Origin: Salinilacustrithrix flava
GTDB lineage: Bacteria; Actinomycetota; Acidimicrobiia; Acidimicrobiales; Salinilacustritrichaceae
NCBI RefSeq assembly: GCF_041228405.1
Contig: NZ_CP133888.1
Location: 186,001-250,000 of the forward strand
Length of the DNA stretch: 64,000 nt
Direction of reading: 5' to 3'
The notes beneath the pieces are model-generated. The model worked only from the letters and a program-made list of their open reading frames with translations. It was not told the DNA's origin and ran no database searches. Shown here in pieces: positions 35,597-44,196 of this stretch. Within the stretch, counting starts at the first letter, position 1. Every line of letters starts with the position of its first letter. The position numbers were made by a program, and so were the translations under genes.

Positions 35597-35624
35597 CCGA
35601 GGATCGTCATCGGAGGAGGCGCGC

Positions 35625-36545
35625 GTGCCCAGCACCGGACCCCACGAACCCCTGCTCGACCGATTCGCCGACCACCTCCGGGTGGTGCGCAACCTGGCAC
35701 CGAGCTCGGTCAGCAACGCCCGCCACTACGTGGCCTGCTTCCTACACTGGTGGGAGGCGAACCATGCCGGCTGCGGGCTCGATGAGGTCCGGGCTCGTCA
35801 CCTGGCAGACCACCTCGTTGCCGAGGCGGAGCGGGGCCTGGCGCCGGCGACCATCTACGCCGAGGTCAACGGGCTGCGCAGCTTCTTCGCCTGGCTCGTC
35901 GCCGAGGAGGAGCTGGCGGCCGACCCGTCGGCGACGCTGGCCCCGCCCCGGCGGAACCCCAACCGGATCGACGTCTACTCCCCCGCCGAGGCCGCCGCCG
36001 TCCTGACCCACACCGCCATGCTCACCGACCTCCGGGGTCGGCAGCGCCACGCCATCATCGCCACCTTCCGCTGGACCGGCGCCCGAGCCGGTGAGATCTC
36101 GAACCTGCGCCAAGACCGCCTCGACCTGACCGGACGTCGCCTGGAGGTGCTCGGCAAGGGCTCCCGGCACCGCACCGTGGCCATCCCGGCCCCGCTGGCC
36201 GAGGTGCTCCAGACCTTCGTCGACGACGTCCGGCCTGAGCTGCCCGACACGCCGTACCTGTTCGTGAACACCCACCCGTTCGTGCCCGACCCGGACAAGC
36301 GCTGCTCGGTGTCCGCACTGCAGCGCGAATGTCGACTGGCGGCCCGAGGCGCCGGACTACCGGGACGGCACTACCCACACCGGTGGCGACACTCCTTCGC
36401 CACCGAGCTCATCCGGGCCGGCATGGGCGTCGCCCAGGTGCAGCGACAGCTCGGTCATGCCTCGATCGTGTCGACGATGCTCTACACCCACCTGGACGTC
36501 GAGGACATCAGGCGGTCCCTCGACGACGTCTACGACCACCGGTGA
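35625..36545 (+). CDS. Tyrosine recombinase (XerC/XerD-like)
   Basis: 306 aa from GTG 35625, fixed by GGAGGAGG at 35612-35619. N-terminal SAM-like core-binding domain (about 1-95; LLDRFADHLRVVRNLAPSSVSNARHY) and a catalytic domain with all expected residues: Arg in WTGARAGEISNL, Lys in LGKGSRHR, His-x-x-Arg-His in HRWRHSFATEL, His in LGHASI and the nucleophile Tyr in TMLYTHLD. Full Xer length, so it should be active. It sits inside the CWB2 surface cluster; a chromosome dimer role cannot be excluded. Confidence 0.92.
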   Translation: MPSTGPHEPLLDRFADHLRVVRNLAPSSVSNARHYVACFLHWWEANHAGCGLDEVRARHLADHLVAEAERGLAPATIYAEVNGLRSFFAWLVAEEELAADPSATLAPPRRNPNRIDVYSPAEAAAVLTHTAMLTDLRGRQRHAIIATFRWTGARAGEISNLRQDRLDLTGRRLEVLGKGSRHRTVAIPAPLAEVLQTFVDDVRPELPDTPYLFVNTHPFVPDPDKRCSVSALQRECRLAARGAGLPGRHYPHRWRHSFATELIRAGMGVAQVQRQLGHASIVSTMLYTHLDVEDIRRSLDDVYDHR

Positions 36546-36579
36546 ACAGATGCAACTCGGCAGCGGCCGCGGGAGACGA

Positions 36580-36993
36580 TCAGGCCATCAACGGCACTGC
36601 GGCGATCACCGCACCCGCCGAGGCGACGACCGTGCTCGCCAGCCACACCGTCTGGCGATGGAACCGCTCGGCCATCTCGACACGCAGCTCTGCGATTTCG
36701 CCCCGCAGTCTCGACTCTGCCTGCCCGAGCTCGCCCCGCACGCTGCCGAGCTCGCCCAGGAGCTCGGAACGCACGCTGCCGATCTCACCCATGAGCCCGG
36801 AGCGAGTGACGCCGAGCTCGCTCAGGAGCTCGGAGCGAGTGACGCCGAGCTCAGCACGTAGGAACTGCCTGGTGACGAGTTCATCGGCTTCGACCGAGGG
36901 GAACTCCGACATCAGCGAGTTGGCGTCGTCGTCGCCGAGGATCTCGGCGAACTTGCCGTAGAGGGAGGAACGGGTACGGGCATCGAGGGCCAT
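36580..36993 (-). CDS. Coiled-coil membrane protein with hendecad repeats
   Basis: 137 aa from ATG 36993. The middle (about 47-101) is a run of 11-residue repeats of type ELGVTRSELLS / EIGSVRSELLG, seen in DNA as 33-bp repeats, which predicts a right-handed coiled coil. A C-terminal membrane helix follows (about 115-136, VWLASTVVASAGAVIAAVPL). The architecture, a coiled coil with one C-terminal helix, resembles DUF1640/CCDC90-type proteins. Function unknown. Convergent with the recombinase gene, 34 bp apart. Confidence 0.8.
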   Translation of the reverse strand: MALDARTRSSLYGKFAEILGDDDANSLMSEFPSVEADELVTRQFLRAELGVTRSELLSELGVTRSGLMGEIGSVRSELLGELGSVRGELGQAESRLRGEIAELRVEMAERFHRQTVWLASTVVASAGAVIAAVPLMA

Positions 36994-37086
36994 GGTGCGG
37001 CACATCCTTCGGGTTGGCAACCGAAGGGGGAAGTCGTCACCACCATACGCAGAGCCACCGACACGATAGGCCCAAAAAGGCCGAAG

Positions 37087-37112
37087 CCCCGGCCCTCCGA
37101 AGAGGACCGGGG
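37087..37112 (-). terminator. Rho-independent terminator of the third CWB2 gene
   Basis: CCCCGGCCCTC / GAGGACCGGGG, 11-bp arms with one mismatch, loop CGAA, followed on the transcribed strand by CGGCCTTTTTGG with a five-T run. About 48 bp beyond the stop. Confidence 0.78.
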
Positions 37113-37159
37113 TTCCGAACACGAGCGAATTCTCGATGAGGCTTGCGCCCCAGCGAGGA

Positions 37160-39784
37160 CTACGGCTCGATGTCGACCACGATGTCGGTCGACCCGGCGA
37201 GATCGAGCTGGTTGCCCGACTCATCATCCCAGTCGCCCGAAACGACGCTGATGACGACCGAGTCACCGACGTAATCGAGGCCATTGTCCGTGCCGGAGAT
37301 CAGCTGGAGATCAGCGGCGTCAGTGCCGATGTCAATCGAGAGCTGATCGTCATCGACGGTGGCGTCGCCACCGTCGGTGAGCAGGCAATCAGTGTCAGCC
37401 GCAGTCGTGCCCGGAGCCGCAGTGGCCTCGCACACGATCTGGTAGGTCGAGTCACCATCCGACAGACGAAGGAACGTGCCCGGAGCGTCGAGCGCGTCGG
37501 ACATGTTCTCGTTGAAGTCGAACTGCAGTGCGTCGCCACCATCGACCAAACCGAGAGTCGCCGTGTCCGACGTCAGCTCGGTGTTCGTGATGATCGGAGC
37601 ATCCGCTTCCGGCGGAGTGCCGGTCGTGAACGGCTCCGAGAAGAGGCTGTCACTCGAGACATACCCAGTCTCGGTTTCCGCCTGGATCCGAGCGACGTAC
37701 GTGCCGTCAGCAAGGTCGGAGAACATCAACTGCGTGATGGCGTCCCCGCCACCAAGGGTGTCCACCGAAGCGGTCGAGCCCGTGGCAACGGATGCGCCGG
37801 TCGTGGCATTGAAGATTTCGACGTTGTAGGAGTCGATATCGGCACCCGGGTCGTCCTGTTCGGTCCAGGACACCATCACCTCGTCACCGTCTGCCTCTTC
37901 ATCGGCATCGCCGAGCACGGTAACCGTCGGCGTGTTGGAAAGACCGAAGCCCATGTCGTCGAACATCTCGAACGCCACGGGGTTCACACGGCTGTAAGAA
38001 CCGGAGAAGGTGCCGATCCCATCCTGAAGGCTCAAGAAGCCCTCGAACACCGAGAAGGAGATCTGACCACCCACATCGCTGCCGTCGTAGTAGAAGGTGT
38101 CACCCTCGTCGTACATGACCATCCAGCCATTCTCATCGATGAAGTAGCCAGACGACTTGTCAACGAAGAAGACGTCTTCACCCATGCCGTAACCGTTGGG
38201 AGCCTCACCAGAGGTCCAGGTGATGGCACCAGAAACACCGAACGGAACTGCTGGCGTGTTGTCGTTCTCAACGCCAGACGTGCCGTTGTTCAGCAGGAGA
38301 GCGTCGTCATCGTCCGCGTCCTCCCAAGCCACGACATGCACGCAGTCGGTGGTGCCGCCGGTGGTGGTCACGCGGACAAGGAAGTCCCCATCTGCATCGG
38401 GGCTCTGATCCTCGAAGTACGTCTGCGGGGTGCCACCGTTGCTATCGAAGTTCACGGAGACGATATCGGCACCGCTCTCGACGTTGCCGGCGTCGTCGGC
38501 AACGTCATCGAAGTCCCGATCCATGAACGAGATCACCTGGTCGGTGTTGGAGACACCGTTGAGGTCGAGGAGGTTCTCACCACCGTCGCCGAACGCTGAC
38601 GGATTGCCCTGCCCGAACTCGTAGCACGGGAAGAGCGCGATGTCGTACTCGCCGTCCGGATCTGCACCCGAAACGGTGACCTCCACAATCTCGCCTGCGC
38701 CTGCAGTCTGGTCAAAGGCAGCGATCGTGGTGTCCGCAGGCGAAACCGCGAGCGACTGGTTGGTATCGCACTGCGCGGCGGCCGCAGCAGCGGCCTCCAC
38801 GTCACCGGTGATGGCAGCGGTACCACCGAGGATCGACAGGGCGTCGATCGCCTGGCAGTTCTCCGTGAGGAACGCAGCCGTGGCCGGGGTCAGCGTCGCC
38901 GTCTGGGTCAGCACCATCGGGGCGCCCATCTGGGCGGCGTAGGGGCCACCGGCGAGGGCGTCGGCGAAGTCTTCACCGGTCGCCATGGCCACCTCGTCCA
39001 GGGTGAAGCCCTGGGTGACGTGGAATTCGGCGATCTCGACCGAGGACTCGTACCGGGTGTCGCCGGCGAGGCGCACGACGGTGATGCCGTCAGCCGCGAG
39101 GGCGTCCTCGATGTCCTGGGACACGACCGCAGTACCGCCGACGATGATGACGGTGTCAACAGCGTTGGCGTCGATGTAGGCGGCAGCATCCTCGTGGAGG
39201 CTGTCGGCCAGGGTCAGCAGGACCGGCAGCTCCAGCGCGTGGGCGCCGGGGCTGATGGCCAGGGCATCCGGGAACCGGAGACCGTTGGCGAGCACGGCGG
39301 TGGTGCCACCGAGCTCGGCAGCGATGTCGGCTGCGGTCTCGAAGCGGTCGGCGCCGGCGACGCGGTCAGTGGCGTAGCCGAGCGCAACGAGCTCGGCTTC
39401 CACGGCAGCGGACACGGCGGCGGTGCCGCCGAGGATGGTGACGGTCTCGGCGCCCAGCTCTGCGAGCGCAGCGATGGTGTCGGCCGGGAGGCTGTCCTCG
39501 AGGGTCAGCAGGATCGGAGCGTCGAGGGAGCCGGCGAGGCCGCCACCTGCGAGCGCATCCGGGAACTTCTCGCCGGAGGCGAGGACCACGTTGGCGGAGC
39601 CAGCGGGGTAGGCCGAGGTCGCGGCGTCAGCGGCAGTGCCGTAGCGCGTGGTACCGGCGACACGGACGACGTCCGTGGTCTCCGATGCCTGCACCGGCGA
39701 TGCCGTGAAAGCCAACCCGGCAAGCCCGAGCGACGCTGCGAGTGCAGCTGACGCCAAGGCCCGGGTACGGGACTTGTATCGCAT
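37160..39784 (-). CDS. Secreted CWB2 repeat surface protein
   Basis: 874 aa from ATG 39784 with AGGAGA eight bases upstream. Signal peptide (about 1-33) and three CWB2 repeats (about 35-340), closely related in spelling to the 29151-32387 protein (TRYGTAADAAT, NVVLASGEKFPDALAGGGLAG, ILGGTAAVS), so the two N-termini look like paralogues. The C-terminal half differs: an acidic Asp/Gly-rich region with an aromatic stretch (GMGEDVFFVDKSSGYFIDEN, about 562-582) and fibronectin-like segments. Shares the 28-nt leader element with its paralogue. No enzymatic motif. Confidence 0.9.
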   Translation of the reverse strand: MRYKSRTRALASAALAASLGLAGLAFTASPVQASETTDVVRVAGTTRYGTAADAATSAYPAGSANVVLASGEKFPDALAGGGLAGSLDAPILLTLEDSLPADTIAALAELGAETVTILGGTAAVSAAVEAELVALGYATDRVAGADRFETAADIAAELGGTTAVLANGLRFPDALAISPGAHALELPVLLTLADSLHEDAAAYIDANAVDTVIIVGGTAVVSQDIEDALAADGITVVRLAGDTRYESSVEIAEFHVTQGFTLDEVAMATGEDFADALAGGPYAAQMGAPMVLTQTATLTPATAAFLTENCQAIDALSILGGTAAITGDVEAAAAAAAQCDTNQSLAVSPADTTIAAFDQTAGAGEIVEVTVSGADPDGEYDIALFPCYEFGQGNPSAFGDGGENLLDLNGVSNTDQVISFMDRDFDDVADDAGNVESGADIVSVNFDSNGGTPQTYFEDQSPDADGDFLVRVTTTGGTTDCVHVVAWEDADDDDALLLNNGTSGVENDNTPAVPFGVSGAITWTSGEAPNGYGMGEDVFFVDKSSGYFIDENGWMVMYDEGDTFYYDGSDVGGQISFSVFEGFLSLQDGIGTFSGSYSRVNPVAFEMFDDMGFGLSNTPTVTVLGDADEEADGDEVMVSWTEQDDPGADIDSYNVEIFNATTGASVATGSTASVDTLGGGDAITQLMFSDLADGTYVARIQAETETGYVSSDSLFSEPFTTGTPPEADAPIITNTELTSDTATLGLVDGGDALQFDFNENMSDALDAPGTFLRLSDGDSTYQIVCEATAAPGTTAADTDCLLTDGGDATVDDDQLSIDIGTDAADLQLISGTDNGLDYVGDSVVISVVSGDWDDESGNQLDLAGSTDIVVDIEP

Positions 39785-39838
39785 ACAGAAATTCTCCTGT
39801 GTTGCTTCTGTGATGTCGTGGACTACGGCACCGGAAGT

Positions 39839-39866
39839 CCGGCTCCGCCGAGGCTGACGAACCTCA
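39839..39866 (-). promoter_or_regulatory. Shared 28-nt leader element (copy 2)
   Basis: Identical to 32438-32465 and at almost the same distance (54 against 50 nt) from the ATG of a CWB2 gene. A partial echo (CAGCCTCGGCGAGGACG) lies about 45 nt further upstream at 39901-39920. Confidence 0.55.
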
Positions 39867-39920
39867 TTGACGAGAACGACGTTGAGTGACGTTTGTGACA
39901 GACGTCCTCGCCGAGGCTGC

Positions 39921-39949
39921 ACCCTAGGGACGTTGCGAAGTCATATCAA
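39921..39949 (-). promoter_or_regulatory. Candidate promoter of the 37160-39784 surface gene
   Basis: On the minus strand TTGATA (39944-39949) and TAGGGT (39921-39926) with a 17-bp spacer. It would give a leader of about 130 nt that contains the 28-nt shared element. Confidence 0.4.
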
Positions 39950-39998
39950 CCATTCTCGGCGACTCTTCGTAACGGTCGTTTGCCCTGTTCGGGGCAGT

Positions 39999-42446
39999 TC
40001 AGGTGGCGATGGGTGCCAGCAGGCCGTCGATCTGCCACCGGATCTCGTCATCGGTGGGGTCGGTCTGGTTCGCCGTGAGGTCGGCCCGGAAGCCCCCGGC
40101 ACCCTCTGTGGCGTTCCACGTCCCCCCGGTGAACGTCGTGCGCCCTCGGAGCCGCCAGACGCCGTCGACGAAGAGCGCTTCGCCCGAGACGGTGGCCAGG
40201 ACCGAGCCCAGGCCGGTGGAGAGCGAGAGGGCGCCGTCGAAGGTGTCCGGGTCCGTCGCACTGGTGCCCCGGCGGATCCGCAGATCGACGGTGGCCCCGG
40301 TGACCGACGTCGGCTCGGTCCGGGAGACAGCCACGATGCCGTCGAGACCGTCGTCGGCGAAGCTGATCCGGGTGAGGGTGCCATCGTCACCGTCGATGCC
40401 CGTGTCGGTGCCCTCGAAGTCGTCGGCCATCCGCTGGCTGATCGGGGCGGAGAGCTCGAAGCGGCCTTCCTCGACAATGTCGAAGGTGCCGGCGTCGGCG
40501 ACGTTGCCCGACAGGCTCACGCCGAGCGCGTTCACCAGGTCGCCGGGCATGTCCGGAACCCGGACGCAGGCCGGCGCGCTCTCGCCGGGGCTGCGGGCAA
40601 CGCCGTCCCGGTCGGCGACGTAGCGGCCGTTGGCGAACACGTCGTGCTCGGCGCCGAACACGGTGGCGAGGGCGTCGGCGTAGACGGCCAGCCAGCGCAC
40701 GCCATCGAGCGCGCCCCGATCGGTGCAGACCTGACCAATCGTCTCCTCGGCGGGCGCTCCTGCCTGGGCGTGCACGGGGGTGAGATCGAGCTCGGTCCAG
40801 AAGGTGTCCCCGACGGACGGCGCCTGGTCGTCGAACACGACGTAGGTCTCCCCAGACACCGCTCGAGCAGCCTGGCGCAGAGCCGTCTCGGCGAGCACGG
40901 CGGTGCCGCCGAAGGCGACGACGAATCCAGGGTCGAGGCAGGCATCGCTCGCCTGCACGCTCGAGCACCACGCCTGCGCCGGGTCGAAGGTGTTGGCGAG
41001 CAGATCGGCGACCGGATCGGCGAGATCCGGTGAAGCGACCGGGGTGAGCAGGACGGGGACGGCGTCGTGGCTGGGCGTGCCGCCCCGGGTCACCCGGGGG
41101 TTGGGGCCGGAGACGGGCGGCAGGCCCCGGGCGGGGGCGGGCGTGGCGGTGGCCAGGCCTCCGGCGGCAGCGCACCAAGGGCCTGCCCCGAGAGCGTCGG
41201 GCCAGCCGACTGAAGCCGCGCCGCTCCCGGAGGAGGCAGCGACGCAGACCATGGAGGCGTCGTGGTCGCTGCCGTCGCCGGTGCCGAACCAGCCGCCGAA
41301 CGTCTCGGCCATGGCCACGCTGGTGGCGTAGCGGTCGGTGCCGGCCACCCGGTGGGTCTCGGCCCCGGTGATCCCTCGCACCTCAGCGAGGGTCTGATCC
41401 GGCACCCGGGCGGACCCGCCCAGCACGACGACGTTGTCGATGACCAGGGAGTTCAGCGCGTCGCGGGTGGCGGTGGGTAGGCGGCCGCTGCCGTCGACGA
41501 GGAGCACCGGCACCTGCCACGTGGACGTCCACCAGCCGGCAGCGAGCGCGTCGGCGCCGGTGATGCCGTCGGTGAGCACGACCGTCCGGCCCAGCACCTC
41601 GCACTCCGTCGGGCCGGATCGGAGCTCGACGGCGGCGTTGCCGTGGAAGCCCATGCGGGCGGAGCCATCGGTCACTACGTCGTCGTCGCAACCGAGATCC
41701 GTCGGCGACTCACCGGTGCCGAGTGCACCCGCGATGGCGGCGGCAGTGCCGAAGCGATCGGTGCCGGCGACCCGGAACACCTGGTCGACCCCGAGCCCGA
41801 GCACCTGCTGCTCGACCCCGGTGGGCACGGCGCTGGATCCGCCGACGATGATGGCGGCGTCGACGGTGTCGCAGCCGCCACCGGCGAGGTCGGCCACAGC
41901 CTGGCGGGCGGCGAGGGAGAGCTCCGTGGCGCCCTGGCGAGCCGAGGCAGTGACGACGATCGGCGCGGAGTCGGTGTCGACCCTGGCCACCTCCCCGATC
42001 TGATCGAAGGCCGGGTTGCGCGCGGCAGTGCGCTCCAGCAGCGGCTCGGTGGACAGGTCGGTCGGGTCGGACAACGACGCCGCCGCGAGCGAGTCCGCCG
42101 CGGTGTCGCCGGCGGTGATGATGACGGCGAAGGGGCAGGTCCCCAGGCCCCACCACTGCTCGGCGTTGGCCAGGTCAGCATCGCCGGATGTTCGGTCGGC
42201 GGTGGTGAAGGGGTAGCCACCGGCGCCCCGCAGCAGCAGCGCAGCGGAGAGGGATGTCTGGGTGCGGTCGAGCCCGGCGATGCGGATCGAGTGAGCGGTG
42301 GCGTCGATGCCCGGGTCGTTGCCCGCCGCGTTGGGCCAGGGGGACGGGTCCGGCGTCTCGGCGCCGGCTGAGCCGGTCAGTCCCATCATGAGCAGGGCGA
42401 CGACCGCCAGCAGGCACGTCAGGACCGGTCGGCGGGTGGAGGCCAC
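39999..42446 (-). CDS. Secreted CWB2-like surface protein
   Basis: 815 aa. Signal peptide (about 1-29, ending GSAGAE). At least three diverged CWB2-like units are visible from phrases such as DAAIIVGGSSAVPTGVEQQ, VFRVAGTDRFGTAAAIAG, NVVVLGGSARVPDQTLAEV and HRVAGTDRYATSVAMAE; Cys pairs within loops set it apart from the other three surface proteins. The C-terminal third is beta-rich (FELSAPIS, GALSLSTGLGSVLAT) and unassigned. It starts 9 bp after the ECF sigma gene stop, so the two are co-transcribed. Confidence 0.85.
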   Translation of the reverse strand: MASTRRPVLTCLLAVVALLMMGLTGSAGAETPDPSPWPNAAGNDPGIDATAHSIRIAGLDRTQTSLSAALLLRGAGGYPFTTADRTSGDADLANAEQWWGLGTCPFAVIITAGDTAADSLAAASLSDPTDLSTEPLLERTAARNPAFDQIGEVARVDTDSAPIVVTASARQGATELSLAARQAVADLAGGGCDTVDAAIIVGGSSAVPTGVEQQVLGLGVDQVFRVAGTDRFGTAAAIAGALGTGESPTDLGCDDDVVTDGSARMGFHGNAAVELRSGPTECEVLGRTVVLTDGITGADALAAGWWTSTWQVPVLLVDGSGRLPTATRDALNSLVIDNVVVLGGSARVPDQTLAEVRGITGAETHRVAGTDRYATSVAMAETFGGWFGTGDGSDHDASMVCVAASSGSGAASVGWPDALGAGPWCAAAGGLATATPAPARGLPPVSGPNPRVTRGGTPSHDAVPVLLTPVASPDLADPVADLLANTFDPAQAWCSSVQASDACLDPGFVVAFGGTAVLAETALRQAARAVSGETYVVFDDQAPSVGDTFWTELDLTPVHAQAGAPAEETIGQVCTDRGALDGVRWLAVYADALATVFGAEHDVFANGRYVADRDGVARSPGESAPACVRVPDMPGDLVNALGVSLSGNVADAGTFDIVEEGRFELSAPISQRMADDFEGTDTGIDGDDGTLTRISFADDGLDGIVAVSRTEPTSVTGATVDLRIRRGTSATDPDTFDGALSLSTGLGSVLATVSGEALFVDGVWRLRGRTTFTGGTWNATEGAGGFRADLTANQTDPTDDEIRWQIDGLLAPIAT

Positions 42447-42455
42447 GGCCCGAGG

Positions 42456-44054
42456 CTAGGAGTCGCTGGTGGCGCCGGGGAGGGCGAGGCCGAGTTCGCC
42501 CGTTCCTTGCTTCACCACGAGGGTGCCCTCGAGCTGACCGTCCTCGGCCAGCTCGAACGCCGCGCCATCGGGGAGCATGAACGCCAGGTCGAGGGCGTGG
42601 CTCTCGGTGCTGCCCTGTGTGGTGACGGTCGACCAGCCCTGCACGGTCAGCTTCAAGCTGGTTCCGTCCTCGAGATCCAGGAACATGACCGAACGCTCGA
42701 CCTGTCGTGGAGCCTCAGGGTTCTTCGGGTCGGCTGCGACCACGCCGATCTTCCCTTCGAGCCGGCCGGCCACGGTCCGCTCACCGACCACGAGGCTGAG
42801 CGGGCCGGAGATGTGCAGCTCGTCGCTGACCGTCGTCACCGTGAGCGACGCCGACAGCTGGCCGGGGGTGGCCGGTTCGGGGGTCGGCGCCGGATCGACC
42901 GGCTGCTCGTCGGCCGGGGCGGGCGCAGGCGCCGGGGCCGGACTCGAGCCCTCGCCGCTCCGCGTCGAGGTCGTCGGTGCGGGGTCCGACGTCGGCGGCA
43001 CCGAGCTGGTCGGTGCCGACGTCGTGGTGGACACGTCAGCGATGGCGCCCGCCATGCCGTCGTCGGAGGACAGGGCCGTCACCGGGGCAGGCGCCACGGT
43101 GGTCGGCGAGGCCGGCTTGGCGGTCGAGTCCACGGTGACCGGCGCATCGGCTGCGGCGATCGCCGATTCGTCGATGCGCTCCTCCATCGGCGCCGGCTTC
43201 TCCCGGGCCCGGTCGACGGCCACACCGGCGGGGATGGCGGCAGCCGCAGCCAGACCTACGGCCATGGCGGCCTTGCCGAACGCCGGCGCGGTGCTGGATG
43301 CTGCCGGTGCAGCGGTGGCGATGGCCGGGCCGGCCTGGGCGATGATGCTGCTGACCTGGGAGAACGCGTGCGTGGGGGCCGGAGCGGAGGCCGCGATCGT
43401 GGCGAGGCTGTGGACCTGCGAGGCGGCCTGGTTGGCCGCCTCGGCCTCAGCGCCGGTGAGCTGGGTCTGCCGACGGAGCGGAGGGATGGCCCACACGACC
43501 AGCGCGGAGGTGCTGGTGAGCATCCGCTTGAGCATCGTGCGGCCTCGGGAGACCCGGGCTCGAGCGTTCTGCTCGGAGATACCGGCCTTCTCGGCCACGT
43601 CGGCGTAGGGCAGCTCGTCGACGAAGCGGAGCATCAGGACTTCGCGGTAGCTCTCCGGCAGGGCGTCGAGCGCCTCGGTGATCTGCTCCCGCGGCATGGC
43701 GTCCATGGCCTCGTCGGCGGGCGCGGCCTCGACCTCGACCTCGGTGCAGGCCCGGTCGAACAGGCGGGTGTCCCGGCCCCGGCGTCGACCGATGTCGTGG
43801 CAGGTGTTGGTGACGATCCGGTGGAGCCAGGCGTCGAGGTGGTAGTCGCCGTCGAAGCGCTCGATGTTGCGGAACGCCCGAAGGAAGGCGTCCTGCACGG
43901 CATCTTCAGCCGCGACCGGGTCACCGAGGCGGCGCAGGGCGTTCGCGTAGAGGGACCGGTGGTGGCGTTCGACGATGCGCCGGAACGCGTCGGCGTCGCC
44001 GGCACGGTGCTGCTCGACCAGCGTGCGGTCGTCCAGATCGGTGATGAGTGCCAC
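42456..44054 (-). CDS. ECF sigma factor fused to a membrane helix and extracytoplasmic domain
   Basis: 532 aa. Sigma2 (about 20-95; DAVQDAFLRAFRNIERFDGDYHLDAWLHRIV read in parts: AVQDAFLRAFRNIERF, LDAWLHRIVTNTC) and sigma4 (about 125-178; LPESYREVLMLRFVDELPYA, SEQNARARVSRGRTMLKR). It does not stop there: a linker leads to a membrane helix (about 259-280), a long Pro/Thr/Ala-rich stretch (about 290-410) and a C-terminal beta-rich domain of ~115 residues (GQLSASLTVTTVSDELHISG). The layout suggests a sigma factor tethered to the membrane with its own outside sensor. Followed by a CWB2 gene after 9 bp. Confidence 0.88.
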   Translation of the reverse strand: MALITDLDDRTLVEQHRAGDADAFRRIVERHHRSLYANALRRLGDPVAAEDAVQDAFLRAFRNIERFDGDYHLDAWLHRIVTNTCHDIGRRRGRDTRLFDRACTEVEVEAAPADEAMDAMPREQITEALDALPESYREVLMLRFVDELPYADVAEKAGISEQNARARVSRGRTMLKRMLTSTSALVVWAIPPLRRQTQLTGAEAEAANQAASQVHSLATIAASAPAPTHAFSQVSSIIAQAGPAIATAAPAASSTAPAFGKAAMAVGLAAAAAIPAGVAVDRAREKPAPMEERIDESAIAAADAPVTVDSTAKPASPTTVAPAPVTALSSDDGMAGAIADVSTTTSAPTSSVPPTSDPAPTTSTRSGEGSSPAPAPAPAPADEQPVDPAPTPEPATPGQLSASLTVTTVSDELHISGPLSLVVGERTVAGRLEGKIGVVAADPKNPEAPRQVERSVMFLDLEDGTSLKLTVQGWSTVTTQGSTESHALDLAFMLPDGAAFELAEDGQLEGTLVVKQGTGELGLALPGATSDS

Positions 44055-44196
44055 GAGCTACGTCCTGACCGTCGAGCTCCGAGAGCGCGGGACACCCGTC
44101 CCGTCCACGCTCTCCCGCCGAGAGGTGTCCGAATCCTAACCCGACCAGCCGGTCAGGAGGGAGACTCATCTGCGTCTGATGACCAAGGTCCTGCGG

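Noticed and set aside
35625..36545. Phage or integron integrase
   Set aside because: Size and domain layout match Xer-type recombinases; no attI/attC sites or phage genes are nearby.
36690..36860. Regularly spaced short repeats resembling a CRISPR array
   Set aside because: The 33-bp units are contiguous, in frame and encode the hendecad coiled coil; there are no spacers and no cas genes.
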